64,000 bases of DNA from Desmodesmus armatus (GCA_007449985.2 VIIQ02000766.1:62001-126000), one strand, 5' to 3'. Shown: positions 22,290 to 34,875, counted from the first letter of the stretch. Program-made: numbers and translations. Notes: generated by a model not told the origin, from the letters alone.

Positions 22290-25200
22290 GCAGACATGCT
22301 GAGCGGTACAGCTGTACATATAGCCATGTCCTGTTTCATGGCTGGGAGCGCTTGGGTATGGGTGTGTCCCATGTTAGTCGGGCATGTGTTTCACATGACG
22401 TGTGTGTCGTGAGCTTTGTGCCGAGGCGGTGTGCGTGTGGACGAACAGTGCCAACAGCAGGTGCCGTGGCAGAGCCATGGTGCTGTAGCCCTATGTGATT
22501 TATCCATCCCTTCCCTTTTTGCACCTATCCAGGGTTTTGTTTGCTCCACAGCAGAGTGGTCAGCAGCCGCGTGTTGAGGGCATTGGGGCGGTGTCTGGTG
22601 TCGTTTGAATGCGAGCAGGTACTCTTAGCTCCCCAGTGTCTGTTTTGAACTCCGGCAGTGTGGTTTTTGGTGCAAATGTTAGTACACATGCTGTGGCCGC
22701 CGGTTGGTGTGGGGGGGGGGCTGCTGCTGGTTGGCTGGCCAGAGCCGGACAGTCCTGCCACCACCCATGGGGGCCACCTGGGACAACAAGGTGGCCAAGT
22801 TTTGTCACATACACATGTAGCAGCTGGAGGGGTTGTTGTTGTGGGTATGCCGACACCAGGCTGCAATGGGGCTCGCTTGTAGCCATTTTGCCCGCTTCAG
22901 CTTGTTTGCTTTGTGGTAGGGTTTTGGCAGCACAGCAGGGCTGTGTTTGCAAGTGCGGCTGTGGGCGGTAGGGCTGTGGATAGCGGTGATCCGTTGGCCG
23001 CTGCAGCATTATGCTGCTGTTTGTCAGTCGCTGTGCGGCGTTGCTAGGTTAGGTTGTCTTTGCTGCATGGTGCAGCATGAACTTGCGCTGCCTGCACGCC
23101 GCCCGCAACTGTGCGAGGGCGCTCGCTAGGCCGTGCACCTTTACCTCTTCTTGACTTGACCATGGGCGTGTGTGTTTATGTGAGAGTGCAGGTGGTCGGG
23201 GCATGCCATGTTCGCGTGGTGTGTCCTGTCGTGCGGGGCAGTTGTGTGTGGTGTGGGTGCAGGAGCGGATGCTAGCTTGTATGTGCGTGTGACCGTGCAG
23301 CAGCATGGTGCAGCCCGTACTGCATGCTTGCATGGGCCCAAACAGCTATCTGTGTGGCTGCCTGGGTGTGTGGGTGTGGCAGCATCGGACGGTCAGTTGA
23401 TTCTTCTGGGTGTGTGCCAGATTGTACTATGGGGGTATTCTGCGTCGAGGCGTGTGCGCACAAGGGGCAACGTTCTCATGTGTCTGCCACACCGCGCGCT
23501 GTCGTGTACATGCCCCTTATAAACCAAATGAATGCAGAGAGGCGTTGTTGTGGCCTTCTGCTACCTCTCTTTGTGCCCTGTCAGCTTGGAGCTGCCACGC
23601 GGCTGGAGGTATGTTGCTGCTGCCTGACGTTGTTGAGCCAGGCCCTGCACATCACACCCAGCTATTGCAGCTGTGGTGGGGTGTGTGCTGGGTTGGCCTG
23701 CAGAGGCAGCAGCACACCCAGTCGCACCAATTTTTCTGTAGGCAGCTCCGAGTACTCAGCAGGCGTAGGTAGCACTCAGCACAGGTAGGCATGCTCACTG
23801 AACCTGTGGAGAGACTTGATTGGGTTGCTATTGTCCCGGTTTCCAGCTATGCAGCAGGCGGTAACTGCAGCTCTTGCGGTTTGCGGTTTTCACCTGTTGG
23901 GAGCCACACATGAGTGGCAGCAGTACCCAGAGAAGGCTGCATGGGGTGGCCATAGTGGCTGGCTGTGCGGAAGGGGTGGACAGGATGTTGATTGGGATGG
24001 CTTGTGCTGTGCGACAAGGAAGCAAGACAAGGGTGGTATTCGTTTGGCTGTTGCCTGCAACGGCAAGCAGCCACGCCATTGCCGTCGCATTGTGTTGCCA
24101 CGCATGTGTGTATACTACCATTGCAGGGGGTTGGCACTTTAGTTGTCCAGCAAGTTTGGTTGTGTTTAACATTGATGGTCATGCGTGTGCGGCTGCACAT
24201 ACGCTTGTGTCCATTGCAAGCTCTCTTTGATGCCTTGTGTTGCTTTTGTGTGTCGGCCTGTACTTGACACATGCTTGAGGCTGTCACTGCTGCAATATGC
24301 TTCTTGCCGAAGTATCGCGGTGTGACAGTGTTCACCGTCTGTAAGCTGTTTGAGCCTGATGTGAGAACCTCCCCATTTTGATGCACAGCCACTGCTTGTG
24401 TGTTTTGGGGTACAGCCAGCACACAGGATCCCTATACATGTTCCTAGGTCCTGTTGGCACTGTGGTTTGATGGACATGGTGCTTTCAGGTTGATATGCAG
24501 CACCAGGGCCTGGCAGTGGGTGTTGGGTGTGCACACGGCAGGTGAGGGGACGTTGTCTGCTCTCTTGGGGTGGAGGTGGCACAAGTGGTGCAAGTGTCCT
24601 TGGCACCAGTGATTGATTGCTCTGCTTTCTATGGTGCCTGCACACCTTGTGAAGCAGCGTGTGCCTCTTTGGGCTGGTGCCACAGGGAGTGTGGGCATCG
24701 CGCTCTGTGACTTGTCCTTGATTGTGGCATACGTGTGACAGTCGGCCAACTCAGTGGCCTAGACAATTGACCAATCTACCGTTGACGGGTTCGAATTTTG
24801 ACCAAGGGTGGTGCCTGGTCAGGCAATAAGTAAGCAGCAGGTTAACTGGATGTCAGATAGCAGGGACCACATGTGGTCAGCCAGCTTGATTTTGTACAGC
24901 TGGTGGTGTCAGGCTCTTTGCCCCTGCATGCTTTGCTAGTCAGAGTGCAAGGGCAGTTGGGTATTGGGGAGGAAGCCAGTGCTGTGCACGCTTGCCCTTC
25001 ATGCGATCGGTTGTGGACGGTTGACATGTAACACACTGGTTTTTTTTGTGTTGCCAGGGATGCGTTATTGACTCACAGTGTGACTTCCTTTCCTTCTGCA
25101 ATTTTGTCCTACAACAAAGCGGCACATGTGCGCTTTGTTGGTGCAAGAAAAGCTAGAACCTGAACAACACATGTGCCCCACCTGCAGCTGTGTGTGGTGT

Positions 25201-25834
25201 GTTGTAGTAAGATCGCAGAGGCTGAAGCTGCCGTGTCTGCCAACGAAAAGAAGTAGTAATGCAGCTGTGTGTGGTGTGTGCCCCGCACAGCTGGCATTGA
25301 ATGGCAGCAGTTCTCCAACACCACCAAGGATTTTTGCAGCCTGAGAACAGCAACCGCATGTCAGCATATCACAACCCGTTCGGCTGCCACCCCAGCACAT
25401 TTGCATGCTGATTCAGCTCATTATCTTGCTCATTGCCTTGCTCAGGCAGGACCGTATACAGTCTTATGTAAGACAGCCAGGGTCACCAAGGCTACTGGTG
25501 CTGCTTGCAGCCCTCAAACGACAGCCTGGTGTCCCTGCACCAGTACAGGCTTGAAGCAGCCCATCTTTTGCCACACACTCTCCTTCATGGACAACACACG
25601 CCAGTAACAAGTTGACAATTGATGAATTGACGCCTGTTGCAGCGCCCGCTTGCACACAACTTTGAAGACATACCCCTCACGCTGCATCTGTGCGTTCCAC
25701 ACCACACCACACCACGACAGTCCCCCCCCCTCACAAACGCACTGCGACAGTCAACTGCGCATCCACCCTGCTCGCAAAACACACGCACGGCGTCCACCAC
25801 CACCACAATCGGGCAAGCACCTGCTGATCACCAG
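22290..25834. other. 3.5-kb gene-free stretch, GT-rich
   Basis: Lies between the 3' ends of the Mpv17-like gene (+) and SBDS (-). The plus strand is noticeably T/G-rich with many TGTGT and GTGGT words. Frames exist but none shows a domain, exon borders or conserved-looking composition. It contains the short dispersed element at 25183-25279. A non-coding transcript cannot be excluded. Confidence 0.5.
25183..25279. repeat. Short insertion flanked by 20-bp direct repeats
   Basis: A 57-bp core (25203-25259) lies between two exact 20-bp copies (25183-25202 and 25260-25279), the structure of an insertion with a target-site duplication. Within the core, 45 bp (25208-25252) recur at 35606-35650 with two differences. 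On the minus strand the element ends in CTTACTAC, and the second copy runs into a (CTA)n tail. Likely a SINE or LINE 3' fragment. Confidence 0.6.
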
Positions 25835-28800
25835 CTATTGCCCAGCAGCCGCTGCGGCCTTGTTAGCAGCCAGTGCCTGGCGGCGTGCTGTTGCAAAGGT
25901 GCCCACCAGCGCCCCATCAGGCGCGTAAAACACCGCATCCACCGTGTCACCTCTACTACGCAGCTCCACCTGCCAGCCCGCCTGAAGCTGATCCAGCTCC
26001 GCAAACCGCTCCTTCCGCGAGGCAAACTCCTGCGGCAGCCCCTCTATCAAACCCCTGGCATACAGCACACGTCCAGAGCTGCCTGCTGCCTCCGCCACGG
26101 CACCTGCAGCGCCTCTGTGGGCCCGCGCTGCTTGCTGCTGCCTGCTGCCGGCAGGCTCCGCCCTGCCTGATACACTGGCCCCGGCGTCTGCCGTCCCCCG
26201 CAGCCCCTCAGCAACTGAAGCCAGCGTGCTGGGTATCGGTGATGGTGCTGGGGCTGTTGAGGGCGCTGACAGCGTGTTGAAGTCTTCGGAGCCCCCGTCC
26301 ATGACTGTCACTGCAAAGGACAGCACCTCTATGCGGCCGGTCCTGTGGGTGGTGTCCTGCATGAAGTGGTGCAAGTTCCGGAACACACCCGGCTCCACCT
26401 GCGGTATAAGGGCATGTGCACACAACCATCAACATTAGCACTGCACTTTTGTTTGAAGAAATTTGCCATTTCAGCACTCAGGCAGCCACAACTCGAGAGC
26501 ACGACATACAAACCCCCCCTCCACAATATGCATGCAGCATGGCCGACACATGGCCGGCTGATATGGTCCCCAGCACAGGCCCACCTGCGCAATGATGGTA
26601 GCTGTGCTGCCGTTGCTGTCCACCTCCTCCACACTCGCTGCAGAGGCATCCAGGTTGTCCAACAAGTCCTGCTGGTACTGCACTGGCACCTGCACAACAC
26701 AAAATACCAGCTGTTGGGATAATTTGCTGACAATCTTGCCTGCTGCAGGTGAATTGATTGTCTGCGCAAAGCAACACAGTCAGTAGGCACCACACAGTGC
26801 TGCTTTGCCCAAGCTGACTCACAGTCGGGGAACCCCTGCACAGGCTCTACTGCCACTGAAGATATGAACATGACTGCAGGGTTGACCTACTGCCACTGAA
26901 GATATGAACATGACTGCAGGGTTGACCTACTGCCACTGAAGATATGAACATGACTGCAGGGTTGACCTGCACCCCTTCAGTTCGCACGCCGCCTGTGTTG
27001 TGCCCCGCAGCTGCACCAGGGCTACATGCCACATGCAACTTGCAACAGCGCAAACGTCCCGCCGGGCTGGCATGCATGCTCTGCCTGGTGGCCACCCACC
27101 TGCAGCTTGAGCCTCATGCGCGCACGCTGTATGGGGAAGCGCTCCTGCAGCACTGGCAGCACCTGCAGGCAGGAAGCCACACCAGGGCATGGTTGGACCC
27201 CGCTCAACAAACACAGCACTCAAGAAGACAAGAAGGACGCCTGCTGATTGAGGGCAGAGGAGCGATAAGAGACTCACTTTCAATGGTTGATTCCGACCAA
27301 ACCTTGTGTCTGCAGGGCACATCGGCACTACTGTGACTATCCTGCATGCCAGTTGCTGATTTTGTCACTGTCCAGCACACAGGCTGGATGTCTCATCACC
27401 TCCAGGGCCTGCTGCTTGGCACTCTTCTTTGGGTCAGGGTTGAAGTGGATGTCCTTCAGGGCCCGCTCCAACATGGTCAGCGTGTAGGGCCGACTCGTAT
27501 CAGGGTTCACCTGCAGCAGCACACAGCATGTTGACGAAATCGAAGCATGTGACGGCTTGGGATGGGATGGCATGGCATGGCATGGCATGGCGTGGCATGG
27601 CACGGCCTGGAAAGACAGTGTCTACCATGGCTCCAGCCCTAGGTTCACGAGGCTCGTTGCAGAATTAGCTACCAGCCCATGCAACCATGACGTCCTTCCA
27701 TTCGCAGCAAAACACCAGTTTGAGGGAAGCAGCAGCTGGGCTGCCGCAGCGAGCACAGCAAGTGGGCCGGGCCAAGCGCCGGGTGCTCACCGTTTTTTCT
27801 ACTAATATCCCTGCCACATCCTTGTAGAGGTTGTCCTGCTGCGCTTGCCGCTCTTTGTCCGACACCTACAGGCATTACATCAGGTAAAACAACACAGACA
27901 TGAGGGTCCAAGTGTGACGCACAAACACTGCACAATACTGCCATTGCACTAAAGCTGGCATAAGTCAGCAATGCTCCAACACATTATATCAACAGTGTCA
28001 TTCTGCACGATTGAAGGTGGCCCTGGCCATGCAAAGGCATCAGCCCCCTGGGGATTAGGTATGCCTGCTGATGCCATCAGCTAAAAGGCTGCTGCCACCT
28101 TGGTGGAGCAGTCCGGCAAGGCCTCTGCTGCTGTCACATGCCCACCTGCAACTCTCCCTTGGACAGGATCTCCAGGCAGATCTTATCCTCGTCAGTTGTG
28201 CCAAATGCCTCCTGTGACGCAGGCACGCCGGGGAGGAAATAAACCACACCACCTCAGGGGGATGTGGTGGGTGGACTGACATACAACCCGCTCATGCAGG
28301 ATGCATGTCCAAATACATAAACTCAATTCGGACAGAGCTGTGGCGTGACGCCACTGCTTCCTATAGAGGATACAATTCTGTTCTGTGGTCACAAAGCATG
28401 TGCTGGTTTTGTCCTGATTACAGGTCCAGCATTCAACTGCACAGGACCGCTGCTATCTGTCTGTGGACTACTTCAAAGGAGTGAGGTTGGTAGTTGCTAC
28501 ACACAGTGGCCCCACACACCTGCAGGTCCTCCTTTGCTGCCATGACACCCTTGCCCACGTTTGCAAATATGGCTGTTGTCTGCAGCACCTCATCAAGGTC
28601 CTTCTCACTGCAGGACACCACAGGCCAGCAGTTGCGGCAGCACCGCATGGCATGGAGAAACGGCAAGCCGACGACATGTGAATTCCAGTGGTGCGGAGTT
28701 GACAAATGACCAAAGCAGCATCTGCTGTGGATGCTGCACCTGTTTTCTGTGTGCTGTGTGGGGCCTGTCGGAGCAACCAATGGGTAACAGCAACCTCCGG

Positions 28801-29184
28801 CTTGGGTACATGTGAGCACCTTGCAGAGGGGAGCTGCTAGCTGCACCTAGTGATGGACACACGCTGAACAGGACAGCACTTACATGCCAGCACGCCAGTC
28901 AGACACTTTGTTCCTGTAGCAGGCGATCTCAAAGCGCTTGCCGTTCCTCTTCAGCCGCACCACTGCAATGTTGGTCAGCCGCTTCTGCCCTGCATGGTGC
29001 AGTTGTGGGCAGGGAAACAGCTGCTTTGTGCTGCTGTGCAGTGCTGCTGTTTGGCTGCAACTTACGTGAACGCATGCGCGGGTGGGGCACTACTGTGCCG
29101 TGCAGCTGCAACAGCCTGGCAGCAGTTGCTGACTGCCTGACTGGGACTGTGCTCACCTACTGGCTGCTTCACATTTCGTGACAT
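25835..29184 (-). CDS. SBDS: SBDS ribosome maturation factor with C-terminal extension
   Basis: SBDS works with the GTPase EFL1 to release eIF6 from the pre-60S ribosomal subunit in the cytoplasm. Nine exons: 29184-29157, 28989-28884, 28607-28520, 28211-28146, 27865-27791, 27510-27400, 27162-27100, 26689-26585 and 26398-25835. All phases close, giving 401 aa. It starts [10 protein letters not shown], has [11 protein letters not shown] and [10 protein letters not shown] (FYSH domain), then [26 protein letters not shown] and [10 protein letters not shown] (helical domain), and a ferredoxin-like C-terminal domain to about residue 260 ([12 protein letters not shown]). Human SBDS is 250 aa; the extra ~140 residues are an Ala/Ser/Pro linker and a basic, Ala-rich end. 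Plant SBDS is also extended, but I do not recognise this tail as the plant zinc finger. Introns hold a 40-bp tandem repeat and a GGCAT microsatellite. Confidence 0.93.
26847..26968. repeat. Three tandem copies of a 40-bp unit in an SBDS intron
   Basis: The unit containing GAAGATATGAACATGACTG repeats with a period of exactly 40 bp and no visible differences, so the duplication is recent. It lies in the intron between SBDS exons 7 and 8. Confidence 0.85.
27561..27609. repeat. (GGCAT)n pentanucleotide microsatellite in an SBDS intron
   Basis: About nine units with point changes near the 3' side, located in the intron between SBDS exons 5 and 6, ~50 bp upstream of exon 6 on the coding strand. 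Confidence 0.8.
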
Positions 29185-29670
29185 CCTGGCAATGAGCTGT
29201 TGATGTCTTCAATCGATTTGGTGTGTGGCTGCTCGCCTAGAAGGAGCCCTTGTCCGTGGGGAGGCAGTGACAGCAGCTCAAGCTGTAAACAGCAACAGGC
29301 CAGCTTGGATGTGTAGAGATATGGACGGTTGAAGTCAACATGGTCGACAGCAACAGTACACATGATCACTAGTTACAGCGAACCTCGGAACAGCTAAGCC
29401 CGAAGGCGATGGTGATCTGTCCCAAAAACATTATCGCCCGGTGGGTGTCAACAACGTTCTCTCGGGGTTTGATTTACAAAAGAATTCATAATGCATCTGA
29501 CGCAGCGCAAGGCCACCCTGCCACCCTGCCCAACCAACATACTGTAGTACCTGCAGCTGCTTGGGGTTGAGTGATAGCTCACATCCTCTCTGTGTATCAA
29601 GATGCAGTCAACGTCGTCCAACGCTTTTGAACACTAGCAGTTACCCTGAAGCAGCAGCAACCCTTGCAGC
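29185..29670. promoter_or_regulatory. Divergent promoter region, SBDS / M14 carboxypeptidase
   Basis: 486 bp between two start codons on opposite strands. No named element is recognised. Confidence 0.4.
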
Positions 29671-32600
29671 ATGGGGGCTCGCAGGAGGGGTGGGGCCGGA
29701 CTACTGTTGTTGATGGTGCTGGCCACGGCGTCACATGTGCTGCAAGCCTCAGCACTGTACCACACCAGCAGCGAGATACTGCACTGGTTCTCACACTGGG
29801 CTGCCAAGCAACCTGATGTCCTGAGGTACGCACCAGCCATGGAGCAGTTCGGAGTCATTGCTTCTGCGACTGGCAGGGCTTGTCACTGACTGGGGTTGGA
29901 CAGAAGAAAAGCTCAGTATCTGTACTTCGTATATCCTTTTTCATCTTCAGCAACAGTCTGTGTGAATCATAGCCATCCCATTCACAAATTTGAAGGGCTG
30001 ACATGGCACCTGTGCAGGTTCCGGGAGTTGCATGAACGCCAGACCAGCACGACCCTGCCAGTGGCTACAATATCAAAGGACATCATCAGTGAGTCTCAGC
30101 ACCTGTGAAGTTGCTACATGATGCTAGGCAGTAGATCCCACGACAGCCTGCACCCCCGCAAGTGACACTGCCAGCTCCAGCACTTGGCCATGCTGCTCAG
30201 CTTGCGCACAGCACCAGCACCCCACTGCAGCACACCTGGTACAGGCAAGCATCCAGACCAGCTGACAACCAGCGCAGGCTCAACTGGCTTGCAAGCAGCA
30301 CTGCATCACATCCAGTCTCTGCATCATCCCTTTGTCACACTCAAGCAGTACACACCATCGTGACTCCGTCCGCCAGCAGCCTGAACTGCCTGCGCTTCGG
30401 GCTGTCTGTTGTTTTTGTTGGAGGGGTTAACTGTCTGTTGTTGACTCACAGAGCTTTGCACACACCACTGCATCCCAAGCACTCCAGCAGCAGCGCGATC
30501 TTGACAGCAGCCTGCACACCTGATCGGTAAGCAGTCGACAGCCTGAACCTGTGGCTGTCTTTTGTCCACAGGCCCCGACTACAAGCCCCGTCCAGCAGTG
30601 CTGTTCGTCTTCGGTGAGCATGCCCGGGAGGTTATCACTCCAGAGGTTGGTGTGTGGCTGGCTCGCGCCCTCGTCGACACCAACTCCTCCATATACAGCT
30701 GGCCGGAGCTGTCAGCAGCATTCGAACGAGCAGGGGTGGATGCCTCAGGCCGCACCCTCAACAGCAGCAGCATCACAGTGGCTGGGGCATCCGACGACAG
30801 CACTACTAGCAGCAATACTGGCAGCACTGGCAGTGCTGGCAGCAGCAGTGGCCATGTGGACTGGGCGTCAGTGGTGTGTGGCTGGGTGGGTGAGCTGCTG
30901 GATGCTGTTGAGGTGGTGATTGTGCCCATTGAGGCGCTGGACAGCAGGAGGCTGGTGGAGGCAGGACAGCTGTGTGTGCGCAAGACGGCCAGCAATGTGG
31001 ACCTCAACAGGTGGGTGGGGTCCCAGGGTACGGTGTGGTGGGGTTTTGGGGGGCTGTGAATGAGGGTTGTGGTTGGCGGCTTACTGCGGCGCAGTTGGAA
31101 GGCCTCCGGGTTGGATGCAGGGGACAGAGCTGATGGGAAACAGGCAGTTGGTGTTGTGGCCCGACAAGGTGTGGCTTTGTCTTTGGTACCCGACAGTGTC
31201 TGTGGTATTGGCCGGTGTCTGAAGGTCGGACAGTAATGCAGGAAGACAGAGGCAGTGGTGACCTCAACCAGGCCTGGACTGTTCTGCTGTGTGTGTATGT
31301 TGCAGGAACTGGCCGTATGCCTGGAAGAAGGAGGCCGCGACTGATGAGCAGTATGGCGGGCCAAACCCTTTCAGCGAGCCACAAAGCAGACTGGTGAGCA
31401 TGAGCTTTGGTCAGCTCAAGCGACCAGGCTGGAGTCAGCCATGTTGCTTTATATTGACACCATCCTGACTGTCCTGCTGAAGTACTATGGCTGGTTGCAA
31501 GTCATGAGTCAACATCATTCCACCTGGTGTGTTGCAGCCCCTCCTGTCCTCACCAAGCTACTGCTCCCCTGTACATGTGGGGTATCCCCAGTTCATCCAG
31601 GTTGGAGAGTATCACCCAGCGGGGAAAGTATTCAATTGTAACACCGCCCCCAGATTCATATGTTTTGACTCCATCACTTTCACTAAGTTGGTGTTGATGC
31701 TCGTGTCTTACAGATGAAGCACCTAATGGACCACCTGACGGGGCGGCTGCTGGGTTATGTGAATGTGCACAGCGGCGAGTGGGCCCTGTACACACCCTGG
31801 GACAGCAAGGAGGCATATGGCCCAGGGCTGCCGGTAAGTCTGCAGCTGTAGGGCCTGGTCAACTCACAGGCGCACTGACTTGCTGCTTTGTGTGAAGTGC
31901 TTGCAGCTGTGCTGCCGGGCACCCACAAAGCAGCGGGGCAGCTGCACCTGCAGCCTCGCTGGCAGCATTCATCAAGCACGCAGCAGTATCCCCTGACAGC
32001 AGGATGTGCAACTGTCCATCGCTCGGCACGGCCCTCACCATTCCTGTCAAGCCACAATACTGCTTCTCCTGCTGCTGCTGCTGCTGCTCACCATGCAGGC
32101 CGATCTCCCAGACCTTGTAGGCAAGGTGGGTCGCCTGTGCGACTGCAAGGCGGGCCCTGCAGGCGCTGTCTCAGGCTACCTTGCCTACGGTACCTCCATG
32201 GACTACCTCTACGTCCACAAGCGTGTGCCCTACCCCCTCACTGTAGAGGTGTATGGCGGGGGTGACATCGGCAAGCTGGGGGCTGGGGAGCGCAACAAGG
32301 AACTCACGGCGTGGACCACAGTCACAAAGGCTGGGGCACCGACAACAGCCGCCGCGCAGTTTCAGCGACTGCTGCTGCTGCAGCAGCAGCAGCAGCAGGA
32401 GAGTGGAACAGCAGGACGCAGCTGGGCTGGCTGGCTGCGGCGGCTGCTGCAGGTTTCGACTGGGAGTGAGGATGCAGCGGCGGCGAATGCGGGACAGCTA
32501 GCAGCAGCAGTGGAGCAGCCACCGTTGCCGCAAGAGCAGAAGCAGCAGGGCCAGCGGCTGAGGCGGCGGCGCCGGCGGCGGCAGCGGCATAACAGGCTTC

Positions 32601-33301
32601 AGCAGCCTGGGCTGCTGCCAGATGTCACAGCTGCTGCTGGTGGTACTGCTGGTGGTGCTGGTGCTGATGTGGCGGCGGCTGAGTCCGAACCCCTAAGCAG
32701 CAGAGATCCTTCCACAGCTGCTGCCACTGCTCTCGCCGAGCCTGCTGCAGCAGCAGCAGCAGCTGGTGAGGCCACTGCAGGGCTGGCAGGTGGTTCAGCC
32801 CCTGCAGCAGCAAGTGGCTTCTCAGCTGGTGGGGTGGGTCTGGATCAGCTCCGGCAGCAAGCCAAGCAGCAGCTGCTGCAGCAGCCGATCCGCGGCCGGA
32901 CGGCGCCTGCAGCGCTGAGTATACCCAACGAGCCACCTCCTGCCGGTCAGCAACAGCAGCAGCAGGGTGGGGCGGGTGGGCAGGATCAGGACGCCATCTT
33001 GAGCATGGTGACAGCGGCGGCACTGCACCAGCGCAGCTGCTTTGATGCATTCAACCCAGTGACAGAGTCGGAGTATCGGCGGGTCGTAGCCGACTGGCTG
33101 GCAGCCTCCTTGATAATGGTGAAGCATATGGTGGATGGGGAGGAGGGGCAGAGGATGATTGCAGAGGTGGCCGCGGGGGGCGGCCAGGGACTGCATGGCA
33201 GGGGGGGCAGTAAGGGGCAGCAGGCTAGTGGGATCAGCATCAGGGAGCCTGTGAGGAGCAACAGCAGCAACAGCTCGGCTGCATCTTTGGGCGGACACTG
33301 A
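29671..33301 (+). CDS. Secreted M14-family zinc carboxypeptidase
   Basis: Removes C-terminal residues from peptides using one zinc ion. Exons 29671-29825, 30018-30088, 30572-31010, 31306-31393, 31714-31833 and 32099-33301 give 691 aa with all phases matching. Residues 1-29 form a signal sequence. Zinc ligands appear as H92 and E95 in GEHARE and H270 in VNVHSGE. Substrate-site N221-R222 lies in DLNRNWPY and the catalytic Glu is probably E341 in LTVEVYG. The peptidase part ends near residue 360. The following ~330 residues are low-complexity Gln/Ala/Gly with several poly-Gln blocks, then a more ordered segment (CFDAFNPVTESEYRRVV) near the C-terminus. An insert rich in Ser/Thr/Gly lies between the HxxE and NR motifs. 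Specificity (A/B or N/E type) cannot be assigned. Likely vacuolar or extracellular. Confidence 0.87.
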
Positions 33302-33952
33302 GACATACTGTATTGCAAGGATTCTGGGTGTGTTTTTGTACAGTGGTTGGGGCCTGTGTATATGATGTGATCGGACCGTGAGTTGTCTGGTTTGATGGGT
33401 GTCTGTGCTGCTGGAAAGCAGTGTCAGGTGTGTCACTGACAAATCAATTTGTTGTGAAGGTGTTTCTGGGGTACAAAGCTTAATTGCTCACGGCAGTGCA
33501 TCTGCACACAGGCTGTGTGCAATCCGTGTGATTGCATGTGCAGCTATATGCTGGCCAGTCGATTTACATGCTGCAATCACCAGGCTAGGGTTGATGGCCA
33601 TCAACCCTAGCTGGTGCTGGACCACCAAGTGGATTCACATGGTTCGGACTGGGCTTGGTAAGTTACGGCTGGTCATGATTGGTGATGATGAAGTCGAACA
33701 TGTTATGAGCGCTTCTGCAACATGGTGAACTGGCTGCTGATGACGGTTCTCAGTGTCTCCTTGGTCTCACACTCTCACTCAGGGTGAGAACTTAGCTTTG
33801 GTCCCGCACATGCAATCGGCGTCAAAGCCGGTTTCAAGCCCCTGCAGTCATCATCTATTATTCAAGTCGTTTTCAAAGCGCAACTTGACGTGTTGCCGCA
33901 CCAACAGCTCATAAAGATAACTCCCCTCGACACATTCCCGAGACATTCTTGA
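33302..33952. other. Intergenic region with a large palindrome
   Basis: Between two same-strand genes. Apart from the palindrome at 33578-33616, I see nothing I can name; it should contain the M14 gene 3' UTR and the promoter of the Cys-rich gene. Confidence 0.45.
33578..33616. repeat. 28-bp perfect palindrome extended to a 39-nt hairpin
   Basis: Positions 33584-33611 are perfectly self-complementary around GGCC with no loop (arms of 14 bp, outer part GCTAGGG). With G33583 bulged, five more pairs form (CACCA/TGGTG). It lies about 280 nt past the M14 carboxypeptidase stop and could act as a 3'-end or cruciform structure. Confidence 0.75.
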
Positions 33953-34875
33953 ATGGCTTCGAAGTGGACTGCTCTCGTTGTTTTGGCCTTGCTGAATGTT
34001 TGTAGCTCCTGTTCGGTTGTCAACGTGCCCCGGCGCTTCCTGCTTCAAGTTCCTGGCAGCAACAGTGACCCTGATTGTGGGAAACTTGGCAGTCCTTGCT
34101 GCCCGCCCGACAAGGACCGGAGCAACGACAAACCATGGGTCTGCTCTGATGGATCCACCTGTATCTACTACCAGCTGGGAGGTGAGTGTCCTGCAGATGG
34201 GGATCTGCAGGTTTTTCTGTGTGTCATGTGTGCAGATGGATTTTGGGGGAGGGGGGGGGGGGGGCTGAAATGGCAGAGCCAATATATATGCATCTGCAAC
34301 TCTCTATTCTTGCGTGCCAAATATGCACCTGGCCACGTGAAGCCCAACACTTCTCGCTCCCATACCTTCCTACCAACACCCTACCTCTGCCCCACCACCC
34401 GTCACCACCATCCCCTCTGCGCTTGCTGTCAACAGACAACAGACGGCTCAGCAAATGCTCAAGCATCGACAGGAGTTGCGGCACTGGCGCTGGCGCATCC
34501 TGTTGCCCTATGAGTTACGAACTGGGCATCATGTACAACCCTCCCCTAGCAGCTCCTGGATGTCCCCTGGGCATGATGTGTGAGACCAGCAACACCACCT
34601 CAAAGTGTGTCCCCAACGACCGAGACTGCGGCAAGATTGGAGCCAAGTGCTGCGTACAGACCTCCCGCGTGGGGACATATGAATACTGCGGACCCAATGG
34701 TATCGAGGGTTACTGCTCTAGTCCTGCCATGGCCGCTTACAAGGGGCCAGGGTTTGGGCCAGTTTCAACCCTGGTGTGTGAGAAGTGTCCTGGTTACAAG
34801 TGCTACACGAGTCTCGATAAGTACATGGGCATTCAGGGCCGCCTTTATAGCCGTGCTGACCTCGGCCTGCCTTGA
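33953..34875 (+). CDS. Small secreted Cys-rich protein with three C-G...CC repeats
   Basis: Two exons, 33953-34181 and 34436-34875, join in phase 1 and encode 222 aa. Residues 1-20 form a signal sequence (ALVVLALLNVCSSCS). The mature protein repeats a motif of the type (D/S)CGxxGxxCC three times: DCGKLGSPCCP, SCGTGAGASCCP and DCGKIGAKCCV, each followed by further Cys. About 24 Cys suggest a disulfide-stabilised extracellular or wall-associated protein. I do not recognise a named family; the spacing resembles small granulin/knottin-like modules only loosely. Function unknown. The intron contains a run of about 14 G (34248-34263). Confidence 0.72.

Noticed and set aside
24751..24800. tRNA-like A and B boxes (GGGTTCGAAT) on the plus strand
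   Set aside because: Box spacing is only ~33 nt and the B box lacks the final CC; no cloverleaf. Kept out of the feature list.
22290..25834. Several 100-190 codon frames such as 23847-24422 (-) and 23324-23788 (+)
   Set aside because: No domain, no plausible splice borders and biased composition; they overlap each other on both strands.
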